Of a stretch of 64,000 bases of DNA, positions 19,109 through 27,933 are shown in pieces; position 1 is the first letter of the stretch; every line of letters begins with the position of its first letter. The position numbers and the translations under genes were made by a program. Source of the DNA: Promethearchaeota archaeon (lineage in GTDB: Archaea; Asgardarchaeota; Lokiarchaeia; Sigynarchaeales; SOKP01); the NCBI GenBank assembly GCA_016839635.1, contig JAEOTV010000111.1, forward strand, positions 1 through 64,000. Direction: 5' to 3'. The notes beneath the pieces were generated by a model. That model was not told the origin of the DNA. It saw only the letters and a list, made by a program, of their open reading frames with translations, and did not search any database.

Positions 19109-20797
19109 TTGGTAACGAGACGAGTTCTGAATAACGCATTAATTTTCTTTATTGTTATGAGCTTTTTTTTAAGCTTTGCAAGTATTTCATTAAATAATTC
19201 ACAGCTAATTAACCATGATCAAAATAATGATCAGGTAGCGCCTGAAATGGCTCTACCCGCCTTACCATATTGGGCGATATCACAAAATGCTACAAAAATA
19301 TATCGTTTGTTTGAATCAGTTAATTTCACGATAAATACCTTTAATTTAGGTTCAGGTGATGCAGATCATGCAAAAATGCAAATATCATTTAGTAATGGTT
19401 CGACTAAATTTTATGATATGAACTTTATAGGTAATAATAGATTCAGAAGAGAATATAAACCGAAGTATAATGCACCTTTAGGATTTCAGAATGTAAGTTT
19501 TCTGGTATATAACACAACAAGCCAATTAATAAATTCACACACAACATATACGAATTTTACGATTAAAACAAATTATCTGGTAAGCCTAAATAATTCTCTT
19601 TATTATATTGGTGATACTATATATGCAGAATTGTTAGTAAGTAATTTTCAGACATATGATTTTACATGGAATACTACTATAGTTGATAGTATAGATGAAT
19701 CAATTCAAAACGATACGATAAATTTTGAAAGAAATACAATCCAATTCACTGTACCTGTAAGAAATGAGACTTTTAGAAAAAATACATTCTATTATGTCCA
19801 ATTAAATATGACTGATAGAAATTCAGGGAGAAAAGAAACTGCATATTTTCCTTTTTATGTGAGAAATAATAAACCAATAATTAGCTCGCCTATCAATTTA
19901 TCTCCTGAAGATGTATTTAGAACAGAAGATTTTACAATCTCATTTAATGTCACTGATATAGAGAGTAAATCAGAAGATCTGATACCTTGGATGTATATAT
20001 ATGATGCTGAAGGTGGACTAGTAATTCAAAATAGAATAGCATTTGATAGTAATAATTTATTCTCAGAAACTTTTAATATACCTGCAAATAGACCTATTGG
20101 GGACTACAGAGTTAATGTGACATTAAGAGACCCACATGGCGCATTTTCGTCAAAGATAACATACCTAACTGTGAAAAATAATGCTCCTGAAATTCATTCT
20201 TATACTATTAATGGATTAAACATGGATGAGAGAATTTCGATATTTTATGGCAGAAGTCTAGTTTTTTCTTTTAATGTATCTGATATCGAAGGAATATCCT
20301 ACATTAAAGTTGCCCTATTAAATGAGAATGATGAATGGTTTAATATTACACGAACTTATATCGGAGAGAACACTGAAATTACTATTAGGACTTTTGATTT
20401 AATTGACGGGATTTGGTTTGTGCATATCTATGTCATAGATTCAGATGGTGCAGTAGTAAGCCTTACTGATGACTATGATAAAGCACCTCAAGGAATTCGA
20501 ATAGTGCCAGATGTTATCAGTTATTATTTACCATGGATCCTAATTTTTGGAGGATTAAGTATAGGGGTTCTATTGGGTATTGCTGCTGCGTATGGTTATT
20601 TCAAATCAAGAGGAGAACCTCAAAGAATTACACCTAAAAAGAAAGAAGTGCCTGTTAAAAAGCCAGTAACTAAGAAAAAGGTGAAAGCAAGTCCTAGTGA
20701 AAAGGAAACTGAGAAGAAAGAAATTGAAGAATTGAAACCTGATAAAGAAAAAGATAAAGAAGATGTCCCTCAAAGAAAAATAAAAAGAAAATTATAA
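19109..20797 (+). CDS. Membrane-anchored surface protein with Ig-like repeats
   Basis: 562 residues starting at TTG 19109, 7 bases after the previous stop, with GAGGAT 7-8 bases upstream as ribosome site. An N-terminal hydrophobic segment (about 10-28) is a signal sequence. The extracellular part is beta-rich with cadherin/PKD-like repeats (NNKPIISSP; DIEGISYIKVALLNE) and many N-x-S/T sites. A single membrane segment at about 470-495 is followed by a highly basic cytoplasmic tail rich in Lys, Glu and Pro (KKKEVPVKKPVTKKK). This tail suits interaction with nucleic acid or acidic proteins. Co-transcription with the 16312-19101 gene suggests they form one surface complex. Not a recognised family. 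Confidence 0.78.
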   Translation: MVTRRVLNNALIFFIVMSFFLSFASISLNNSQLINHDQNNDQVAPEMALPALPYWAISQNATKIYRLFESVNFTINTFNLGSGDADHAKMQISFSNGSTKFYDMNFIGNNRFRREYKPKYNAPLGFQNVSFLVYNTTSQLINSHTTYTNFTIKTNYLVSLNNSLYYIGDTIYAELLVSNFQTYDFTWNTTIVDSIDESIQNDTINFERNTIQFTVPVRNETFRKNTFYYVQLNMTDRNSGRKETAYFPFYVRNNKPIISSPINLSPEDVFRTEDFTISFNVTDIESKSEDLIPWMYIYDAEGGLVIQNRIAFDSNNLFSETFNIPANRPIGDYRVNVTLRDPHGAFSSKITYLTVKNNAPEIHSYTINGLNMDERISIFYGRSLVFSFNVSDIEGISYIKVALLNENDEWFNITRTYIGENTEITIRTFDLIDGIWFVHIYVIDSDGAVVSLTDDYDKAPQGIRIVPDVISYYLPWILIFGGLSIGVLLGIAAAYGYFKSRGEPQRITPKKKEVPVKKPVTKKKVKASPSEKETEKKEIEELKPDKEKDKEDVPQRKIKRKL

Positions 20798-20825
20798 ATT
20801 CTAGTTTTACTCTTTTTTGTTTTTA

Positions 20826-21737
20826 TTAACTCAGAATATCGTAAAGTCGATATTGAAATTTACCAAGTGTTCCACCATAATTGCCTGCGGATATACGGTT
20901 TATCCCTGGGACTTTTACTGCGGCTTGAATACCAAATTTTAATGCTTTTTTAACAGCATCTTCAGTAGCGCCATCAAGAACAATTTCGTAAACACATTTG
21001 TCTTCCTCTTTCAATTCTGAATTCTCTATTTTATTCTTTAAACTAGGACAATATTTTTCATTCGTGGAAGCTCTCATGAATTCATATTTCGATCCAACTT
21101 TTGATCCAGAACGTACAATTCCTCCAGGAAATGGTGCGATTACATTAGGTATGTCTTTAATTGCTTCAATTGCCTTTTCAGCGGCTTCTAAAGCAGAATT
21201 TTGGTCTTTTCCTATAATTAAAAAATTGCCTCCCGCGATTCCTTTTCCTACTTTAAAAGAGTTTTGAACAATAAATTCTCCTTCCATCACCGGAATCTTA
21301 AATGCCTCAAACGGATAAATCCCATCAAGCTTTTCTTGAAATCCATCACCGAAAAATTTTAAATTATTACCAGATTTAACTTCAAATTCCTTTGAACTAT
21401 CAAGAGAGTCACTTAAAGCATCAAAACATGCAGTTGTGGGGCAAGTAAGAATACATTCACCAATTCGATGTGTTAAAACCATACTCATCTCATCTTTTTT
21501 GTTTTTGAAAAACATTAATATGGCTCCAGGACGTTTATCGGGTGTATTCTCCGCAGAGACAAATAAATCAATTCCGGCTTCAGCATCACAACCAATTGTT
21601 GATGTACCATAACCTGTTGCTTCATTAGCAACTATTTCAGCCCATTTCTCATTCTTTGCTGTTACTAAAATTCTTGCGAAAACAGCTCCAAAGGCTTCAC
21701 AGAATGTATCTTCAATCTCCACTCCATTTATCTCCAT
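20826..21737 (-). CDS. ftr: Formylmethanofuran--tetrahydromethanopterin formyltransferase
   Basis: Moves a formyl group between methanofuran and tetrahydromethanopterin, an early step of the archaeal methyl branch of the Wood-Ljungdahl pathway or its reverse. The N-terminus MEINGVEIEDTFCEAFGA and internal motifs (TPDKRPGAILMFF, GIAGGNFLIIGK, PFPGGIVRSGSKVGSKYEF) are characteristic of Ftr, and 303 residues is the usual length. AAGGTGGAG in the leader is a ribosome site. It is divergent from mtd with 164 bases between starts, so both may answer to the same control region. Cytoplasmic. Confidence 0.97.
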   Translation of the reverse strand: MEINGVEIEDTFCEAFGAVFARILVTAKNEKWAEIVANEATGYGTSTIGCDAEAGIDLFVSAENTPDKRPGAILMFFKNKKDEMSMVLTHRIGECILTCPTTACFDALSDSLDSSKEFEVKSGNNLKFFGDGFQEKLDGIYPFEAFKIPVMEGEFIVQNSFKVGKGIAGGNFLIIGKDQNSALEAAEKAIEAIKDIPNVIAPFPGGIVRSGSKVGSKYEFMRASTNEKYCPSLKNKIENSELKEEDKCVYEIVLDGATEDAVKKALKFGIQAAVKVPGINRISAGNYGGTLGKFQYRLYDILS

Positions 21738-21901
21738 TCTAATAACTCCACCTTAACATTTTAATTTTTCTTTTTTTTATAGTATGTATTTACTAATAGA
21801 GTTCCTTATTTTATAAAATTTAAAACAAAAAATAAAAACATTGAAAAATAGATAGGATTAAGTTTTTAAATTTAATTTTAAAATAATAAAAAAGATTGTG
21901 A

Positions 21902-22741
21902 ATGATGAGTGAAAAAGTGCTTAAGATTGGAATTTTAAAAAATGGAACTATCGGATCCTCCTTACTTCTCGCGTTTTTAATGGATGAACGCGCCGAATCT
22001 ACGAGAATTAATGTCTATGAGGTAACTTCTGGCGCAAAAATGCATCCTCCGGAAATCTGCATAAAAACCATGGAAGAATTATTAAAATGGGAACCTGAAT
22101 TGATAATAATGTCAAGTCCAAACGCAGCATTACCGGGACCAAAAGCAGCGAGAGAAATGGCTGGAAATATTCCTACAATAATTATTTCCGATTCCCCTGC
22201 AAAGAAAGCAGTTGATGAGATTAAAGAGAAAAATATGGGCTACATTTTAGTAAATTCTGATAGTATGATTGGAGCACGCCGACCTTTTCTTGATCCTATT
22301 GAAATGAGTATATTTAACTCAGATTTACTCAAGGTCTTAGCAATAACTGGTGCCCTTCAAGTAATAGCGGAGGAATTAAATAAAGTTATTATAGACATGC
22401 TTGATGGCAGAACCCCAACTCTACCTCAAATAATTATTGATGCAAATATGGCAACTGAAGCAGCAAATTTTTCTAATCCTTATGCAAGAGCAAAGGCGAT
22501 AGCTGCTTTTGAAATTGCAGCCTCAGTATCTAAAGTCACTGGGAAAGCATGCTTCCAATTAAAGGAAAGATCAGACTATATGCCTCTTTTGGCAGCAGCT
22601 CATGAAATGATGAGAACAGCAGCTCTAATGTGTGATGAAGCAAGAGAAATTGAAAAATTTAATGATTCGGTTATCAGACGACCCCATCATGCCAAACAAC
22701 ATTTTCTTAGTAAAATTGGCTTACATGACAAAGAACAATAA
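21902..22741 (+). CDS. mtd: F420-dependent methylene-H4MPT dehydrogenase
   Basis: Reversibly converts methylene- to methenyl-tetrahydromethanopterin with coenzyme F420. Recognised by the Mtd N-terminus KIGILKNGTIGSS and by ESTRINVYEVTSGAKM, SPNAALPGPKAARE and SDSPAKKAVDEI, all family marks; 279 residues is the usual length. It is paired divergently with ftr, while mch is 7 kb away, so the C1 genes are loosely grouped and not in one operon. ATG 21902 is followed at once by a second ATG; either could serve. Its presence implies F420 biosynthesis in the organism. Confidence 0.97.
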   Translation: MMSEKVLKIGILKNGTIGSSLLLAFLMDERAESTRINVYEVTSGAKMHPPEICIKTMEELLKWEPELIIMSSPNAALPGPKAAREMAGNIPTIIISDSPAKKAVDEIKEKNMGYILVNSDSMIGARRPFLDPIEMSIFNSDLLKVLAITGALQVIAEELNKVIIDMLDGRTPTLPQIIIDANMATEAANFSNPYARAKAIAAFEIAASVSKVTGKACFQLKERSDYMPLLAAAHEMMRTAALMCDEAREIEKFNDSVIRRPHHAKQHFLSKIGLHDKEQ

Positions 22742-22800
22742 AAAAAAGGAATTAAACTTAATTTATTATAAATCTAATTTTTTATTTTCAAATCTATAAG

Positions 22801-23760
22801 TTAAAATTCAGAAGATTTCAAATAAAGTTTTAAATTCTTGAATGATTCACCTGCTAATGCATTCAATACACTAGAAAACACTTCTGGTTGTTTATTTCTT
22901 GTTACCGCCATTAAAACAGCTCCGTTACTAACTTCTTTTATTAAAATCCAACAATTTTCCGATTCATAGACTACCGTAGATAATGATAGTGGAGATAGAT
23001 TTTCATTATTCTGAAGTTCCATAATTTGTTGATAAATAGTATAAATATTAGAATCTAAAGTCCCAATTTCAAATTTCATAAACTTTAATGGTTTAGATTC
23101 AAATTTACCAAATGTAGAAGAAATTAATAATCCATCGGGTTGGTTGAATAAAAGATACTCTGATAAAGTAGTGATCTTTAACTCATCTAATAAATGACGT
23201 ATTTTTCCTAAACGTTGCATAGACAAAGTGTTCTTTTGAATTTCAAAATCAAGAATTTCTATTAATCTATGTTGAGCACTCCCTTCTTTGACAGAGACAG
23301 GAGTAAATGAAAGTTTTGATAAAAAACCATCATTTATATCTTTTGTTAATATTTCATAGAACTCGTCCTCCTTTGATTCTTTTAGATCAATTTTGTTTAA
23401 TAACACATAGACCATACTAATCTTAGGAGAAAATTCAAGGATATTTGTCAAAAATTTATCAAAAATATCACGCACTTCAGGTTCAATCGCAGCAGAATCA
23501 ACCATAAAAACAGCAGTAGTTGCTTCAGAAAATATTAGTTCACGCTGGGATTCTGAGAAGTATCTCTCCAAGTAGCGTTCTTGACCACCTAAATCCCATA
23601 CATTAAGTTCCATAATACCTCGAAAAATAAAGTTTTCTCTTGATACACCTTTAGTTGGTTTCAAGTTTAAAACTTTCATGAAATTGTATCCCAAGCATGT
23701 CGTCCTCATAAGTGAGGTCTTTCCAGCACCTGCAGGTCCAAATAAGAGAATTTTCATCAA
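22801..23760 (-). CDS. Rag/Gtr-family GTPase with C-terminal roadblock-like domain
   Basis: 319 residues with a GTPase domain (1 to about 180) of the Gtr/Rag type. G1 is GPAGAGKT (8-15), a switch I threonine is T36, G3 is WDLGGQERY (55-63, catalytic Q60), and G4 is NKID (122-125). The G5 region is SVKEGS (156-161). Residues about 185-315 form an alternating helix-strand region ending in a helix (FSSVLNALAGESFKNL). Its pattern fits the roadblock/LC7-like domain that eukaryotic Rag GTPases use to pair and to bind Ragulator. In eukaryotes these proteins relay amino-acid status to TORC1; the archaeal role is unknown. No roadblock partner gene is in the window. Confidence 0.85.
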   Translation of the reverse strand: MMKILLFGPAGAGKTSLMRTTCLGYNFMKVLNLKPTKGVSRENFIFRGIMELNVWDLGGQERYLERYFSESQRELIFSEATTAVFMVDSAAIEPEVRDIFDKFLTNILEFSPKISMVYVLLNKIDLKESKEDEFYEILTKDINDGFLSKLSFTPVSVKEGSAQHRLIEILDFEIQKNTLSMQRLGKIRHLLDELKITTLSEYLLFNQPDGLLISSTFGKFESKPLKFMKFEIGTLDSNIYTIYQQIMELQNNENLSPLSLSTVVYESENCWILIKEVSNGAVLMAVTRNKQPEVFSSVLNALAGESFKNLKLYLKSSEF

Positions 23761-23957
23761 ATGTAACCCGAGTTTGATTTTATTTTTTCTTTATCTTCAA
23801 TATATTTTTTATACTTTAATTTTTATTTAATTTTTTCTAATTATTGAATGAAAGTTAAAAATTATAATATATTGTTCTTATGACGATTCAATTAAATATC
23901 ATTTTTAATTAATTTAAATAAATTGAATTCGAAATTTAAAATATAAAATGAAATGAA

Positions 23958-24485
23958 ATGAATTTAGAGGATTATATAAGGAATGTACCTGATTTCCCTG
24001 TTGAGGGAATTCAGTTTAAAGATGTTACGACATTAGCGAAAGTTTACTCCGCTTTTAAAGAATCGTGTGACAGAATTATAAAACACTATAGAGATAAAGG
24101 AATTACTAAGGTAGCTGCTATTGAAGCGCGGGGTTATGTGTGGGGTGGGGTAATTGCTTATCAATTGGGTGCTGGATTTGTCTTAATTAGAAAACCAGGA
24201 AAATTACCATACAAAACTCTAAAAGAAACATATGAACTTGAGTATGGAACAGATAGTATCGAAATGCACATTGATGCAATTGAAGAAGGTGATAAAGTAT
24301 TAGTTTTTGACGATTTATTAGCTACTGGAGGGACAGCAAAAGCTGCATGTGATTTAGTAGAGAAGGCTGGGGGTAATATAATAGGAATAGCTTTTGTAAT
24401 TGAATTAACAGGAAGTTTACATGGTAGAGATAAATTAGAAGGTTATGATGTTCTTTCTTTAGTAGAAATTCTAGTTGACGAATAA
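23958..24485 (+). CDS. apt: Adenine phosphoribosyltransferase
   Basis: Joins adenine to PRPP to make AMP. The PRPP-binding loop LVFDDLLATGGTA lies at 115-127, and the family N-terminus (IRNVPDFPVEGIQFKDVTTL) and IEARGYVWG are present. At 175 residues it is a normal bacterial/eukaryotic-type APRT. Its neighbours are a PfkB kinase and methylthioadenosine phosphorylase; the latter releases adenine, which this enzyme can reuse. Two other ATGs lie immediately upstream in the ATGAAATGAAATG stretch, but this in-frame ATG fits the family start. Confidence 0.94.
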   Translation: MNLEDYIRNVPDFPVEGIQFKDVTTLAKVYSAFKESCDRIIKHYRDKGITKVAAIEARGYVWGGVIAYQLGAGFVLIRKPGKLPYKTLKETYELEYGTDSIEMHIDAIEEGDKVLVFDDLLATGGTAKAACDLVEKAGGNIIGIAFVIELTGSLHGRDKLEGYDVLSLVEILVDE

Positions 24486-24540
24486 AATAATCTTATCTTA
24501 CTTAGATGTGTTAAGGTTATTTTAAAAAACTTTAATTTTT

Positions 24541-25539
24541 TTATATTATTTCTAATTCTGGCGGAATATAACCAAATGTATTAAAAAATCGCTTCCTTAC
24601 CATATCACTGTTAAAATTTTGAGTTTGGGCTCCAGTTGTTTCAACTACAAATGATCCTATTATTGCTCCTAATCGACATGAATCCAATAAAGTCATATCT
24701 AAAGTTAAACCCGTTAGTATTCCCGCACGGTATCCATCTCCTGCACCGGTAGTATCTTCTATCTTATTTGGGTTAGCAATAGGAACATAAACTTTAAAAA
24801 TTTTATCGTTCTCATCTTTATAAATTAATTTAGAACCTTCAGTTCCTTCTGTTATTATAATTGCGTTGATTTTTTCAAGAATTTGCTCTTCAGTTAACAT
24901 GGTTACCTTTTTGATTTGACCAATTTCATGTTTATTACCAATCAATATTTCTGATTTCTTAAGCAATTCTATTAAATTATCTTTTTTGAAAAGAGGTGTT
25001 ACTTGACCGGGATCAAATATTGAAGGAATTTTTAAATCGTTTAATTGAATAGCAAAATTTGTCATAGCTTCAACACTCTGAGTTGAATTAATAGCATAAA
25101 CGAATTCTTCTGGATTTGAAATTCTATCTTTTAAATTAATATCCTTACATTTATCTAAAGCCCCACCATGAAAAATAATCATTTGATTAGATTTAATATC
25201 ATTAACTATATAACAAGCGGCAGTAAAAAGATCTTCATGCACATCTACAAGTAATTCTACATTTTTAAATTGTTTTATATGACCCTTATATCCTAACCTC
25301 TCAAAATCATCGCCTACTGAACCGAATAAGGAAACTTTAGCAATATTTAAAAGTCCTAGATTATAAGCAATATTACCGGCAGTTCCTCCATAAAATTGAT
25401 AACGAGTGTCTGCTGTAACAGTACTTTGATATTCACCCTTCTCATGATTGATAGATACAGCATTAATAAAACTCTCTTTAAATCCCATAATATAATCAAA
25501 AGCCAATGATCCAAGAACTAGAACTTTTTTTTTTACCAT
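24541..25539 (-). CDS. PfkB-family sugar/nucleoside kinase
   Basis: Ribokinase-fold kinase. PfkB signature 1 is GGTAGNIAYNLG (51-62), and signature 2 is DTTGAGDGYRAG (262-273), with catalytic base D268 and an anion hole from GAGD. At 332 residues it fits. The specificity of this family is hard to call: the group with an internal NSTQSVEAMTNF-like region resembles archaeal adenosine/nucleoside kinases. It lies between apt and mtnP, which favours adenosine or another purine nucleoside as substrate (inference). ATG 25539 overlaps no other gene, and mtnP is divergent. Confidence 0.85.
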   Translation of the reverse strand: MVKKKVLVLGSLAFDYIMGFKESFINAVSINHEKGEYQSTVTADTRYQFYGGTAGNIAYNLGLLNIAKVSLFGSVGDDFERLGYKGHIKQFKNVELLVDVHEDLFTAACYIVNDIKSNQMIIFHGGALDKCKDINLKDRISNPEEFVYAINSTQSVEAMTNFAIQLNDLKIPSIFDPGQVTPLFKKDNLIELLKKSEILIGNKHEIGQIKKVTMLTEEQILEKINAIIITEGTEGSKLIYKDENDKIFKVYVPIANPNKIEDTTGAGDGYRAGILTGLTLDMTLLDSCRLGAIIGSFVVETTGAQTQNFNSDMVRKRFFNTFGYIPPELEII

Positions 25540-25681
25540 GAAATAGTAAATTAAATTTTAGAATTATAGTTTACACTATCAAGATTATATTCAAACTTTA
25601 TTTCTCACCAACGAGTAAGTTTTATAACAAATAATTTATAAAATTTTAAATTTAATACCTTAAAAACTGCACAAGTTGAAA

Positions 25682-26434
25682 ATGATGATGAAAATTGGAA
25701 TAATTGGGGGTTCAGGATTAGATAATCCCGATATTTTAAAGGATGTAATGGAAATAAATGTTGAAACTGCATATGGAAAACCTAGTTCTCCTTTAAAAAT
25801 TGGAAAAATTAATGATGTTGATGTGGTACTCATAGCTAGACACGGAAGAGAACATACTATTCCTCCTACGCAGGTAAATTATAGAGCTAATATACAAGCA
25901 TTAAAAGATCAAGGATGTTCTCATATTCTCGCCACAACTGCTTGCGGGAGTTTAAGAGAAGAAATAGAAAGAGGTGATCTGGTTATTCTTGATCAATTTA
26001 TAGACTTTACTCGTCTTAGAAAAATATCTTTCTTTGAAGAATTTACTCCTGGAGATATGAAGCATACTCCAATGGCAGATCCTTATTCAGAAGAATTAAG
26101 AAAAATCCTTATTGAAACTGCTAAGGAGTTGAATCTTAAATATCATGAAACAGGTACAGTTGTTACCATTGAAGGACCAAGATTTTCCACAAGAGCTGAA
26201 TCAAATATGTTCAGGATATGGGGTGCTGATGTGATAAATATGAGTATTGCTCCCGAAACCATTTTAGCAAGCGAAGCCAATATTCCTTATGCTGCTATTG
26301 CTATGTCTACAGATTATGATTGCTGGAAAGAGGATGAAGCTCCAGTTACTTGGGAAGAAATATTGGATATCTTTGGCAAGAATGTTAATAATGTTATTGC
26401 TTTACTAACAAATTCTATTCCAAAAGTTAAATAG
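25682..26434 (+). CDS. mtnP: S-methyl-5'-thioadenosine phosphorylase
   Basis: Cleaves methylthioadenosine with phosphate to adenine and methylthioribose 1-phosphate. The family start KIGIIGGSGLD, phosphate-site RHGREHTIPPTQVNYRAN, and TTACGSLREEI are present. The base-site loop STDYDCW carries the Asp-Tyr-Asp set of MTA phosphorylases rather than the Asn of purine nucleoside phosphorylases. 251 residues is usual. Three ATG codons in tandem (25682, 25685, 25688) make the exact start uncertain. A T9 run at 26462 follows. With apt it forms an MTA-to-AMP recycling route. Confidence 0.94.
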   Translation: MMMKIGIIGGSGLDNPDILKDVMEINVETAYGKPSSPLKIGKINDVDVVLIARHGREHTIPPTQVNYRANIQALKDQGCSHILATTACGSLREEIERGDLVILDQFIDFTRLRKISFFEEFTPGDMKHTPMADPYSEELRKILIETAKELNLKYHETGTVVTIEGPRFSTRAESNMFRIWGADVINMSIAPETILASEANIPYAAIAMSTDYDCWKEDEAPVTWEEILDIFGKNVNNVIALLTNSIPKVK

Positions 26435-26461
26435 TTTTTAAATTTCTCGTTAATTTTATAC

Positions 26462-26470
26462 TTTTTTTTT
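26462..26470 (+). terminator. Poly-T terminator after mtnP
   Basis: Nine consecutive T residues, 28 bases past the mtnP stop codon, in the gap before the next plus-strand gene. Confidence 0.5.
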
Positions 26471-26601
26471 CCTTCTTGAATCAATAATCAAACTTGAAGT
26501 ATTTCTTGTTATTTTTGAGAATTTCAAAAAAGTTGATATTTCTTAATTGTTTTTTTAATATATTATATTTCTATGATAATTAGAGCTATTTTTTTTAAGA
26601 T

Positions 26602-27909
26602 ATGACAAAAATATCCTTTTTAGGTAGTTGTAGAGAAGTTGGACGGTCAAGTATTTTAGTTGAGTCAAATAATGGATCGAAATGCTTATTAGATTATGGT
26701 ATTGGATTCAATAATGACGATAGATTACCCTTTGAAGCAGATTTTTCAAATTTGAAATCGGTTGCTCTTACTCACTGTCATGTTGATCATTCGGGAGCAT
26801 TACCCTTTATATATAAAACACATAAAGTTCCATTCTTTACTAACTCAATTTCTCTTGAAATTACTGAACTCTTAATAAGAGATATGATAAAAATTTCAAA
26901 ATATCCATATCCCTTTGGTTTTAGGGAATTAGATAGTTTAAGACAAAATTCTTATTTTCTTAAGAATGGTACTCGTAAAAAAATAGAAGAAAATTTTTTT
27001 ATAACTTTTATTGATGCAGGGCATATACCTGGAAGTGTTTCAATTTTACTTGAAGTTGATAATAAACGTATCCTTTACTCCGGAGATATTAATACTCAAA
27101 AAACTAATTTAATCAACCCTGCTAATCATATGGAAGTACCTGAATTAGATGCTTTAATTATTGAATCTACATATGCTTTAAAAGAACATCCCCCAAGAAA
27201 ATTACTTGAGGAAAAATTTATAGAGAAAGTAATTAATATCACAGAGAATGGTGGGAAAGTCTTGATACCAGCTTTTGGAGTTGCTCGTTCACAAGAAGCC
27301 CTTTTAATTTTAGAAAAATACAATTATACCGGAAATATTTTTATAGATGGGTTAGCTAGAAAAGTATCTAAAATCTATTTAGAGAATCCAGAGTTTATTA
27401 AAGATAATAAGTCTTTTAAAAAAGCAATAAAAAGAGCTGAATTCATTTCAAAGAAAAAGGATAGGGTTTATGTGAAAAAATCAAAGGGAGTTATTATATC
27501 ACCCTCTGGTATGCTTAAAGGAGGGGCCGCAATAGATTATATTGAGACAATTTTAAACGATCCAGCTTCCGCTGTCTATTTAGTAGGATATCAAGTGGAA
27601 GGAAGCCCTGGTAGAGGTTTATTAGATAATGGAATTTTTGAATTTAAAGAATCCACTAAAAAAAAAAATATATTTAATAGTTTTCAGATCGAAGCAAAAT
27701 GTGATTATGACTATTTCGATTTTTCTAGCCATGCTGATGGTTCTCATCTTTATGAATATGTAGATCGTTTAAAATTTCGAAATAAAAATCATAATAATAT
27801 ATTTTGCGTTCATGGTGATAATAAATCAACTACAACATTTGCAAGTGAATTAGTGAAGAAAGGTTATAATTCAGTTGCTCCAGAAATTGGAGAAATTTAT
27901 AAAATTTAG
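26602..27909 (+). CDS. Beta-CASP metallo-beta-lactamase ribonuclease (aCPSF2-like)
   Basis: Predicted zinc-dependent RNA endo/exonuclease of the CPSF73 family. Metal motif HxHxDH is H58/H60/D62/H63 (THCHVDH). Further motifs are DAGHIPGS, SGDIN, the beta-CASP segments IPAFGVARSQE and ISPSGMLKGGA, and the final SSHADG histidine and HGD. At 435 residues, with the MBL domain at the very start, it lacks the N-terminal KH domains of aCPSF1 and fits the shorter aCPSF2/aRNase J-like group. It converges on a DHH nuclease gene 25-28 bases away. Likely roles are mRNA 3'-end processing or decay. Confidence 0.88.
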   Translation: MTKISFLGSCREVGRSSILVESNNGSKCLLDYGIGFNNDDRLPFEADFSNLKSVALTHCHVDHSGALPFIYKTHKVPFFTNSISLEITELLIRDMIKISKYPYPFGFRELDSLRQNSYFLKNGTRKKIEENFFITFIDAGHIPGSVSILLEVDNKRILYSGDINTQKTNLINPANHMEVPELDALIIESTYALKEHPPRKLLEEKFIEKVINITENGGKVLIPAFGVARSQEALLILEKYNYTGNIFIDGLARKVSKIYLENPEFIKDNKSFKKAIKRAEFISKKKDRVYVKKSKGVIISPSGMLKGGAAIDYIETILNDPASAVYLVGYQVEGSPGRGLLDNGIFEFKESTKKKNIFNSFQIEAKCDYDYFDFSSHADGSHLYEYVDRLKFRNKNHNNIFCVHGDNKSTTTFASELVKKGYNSVAPEIGEIYKI

Positions 27910-27933
27910 GTAATCTTTTTCCCTGATAATTAT

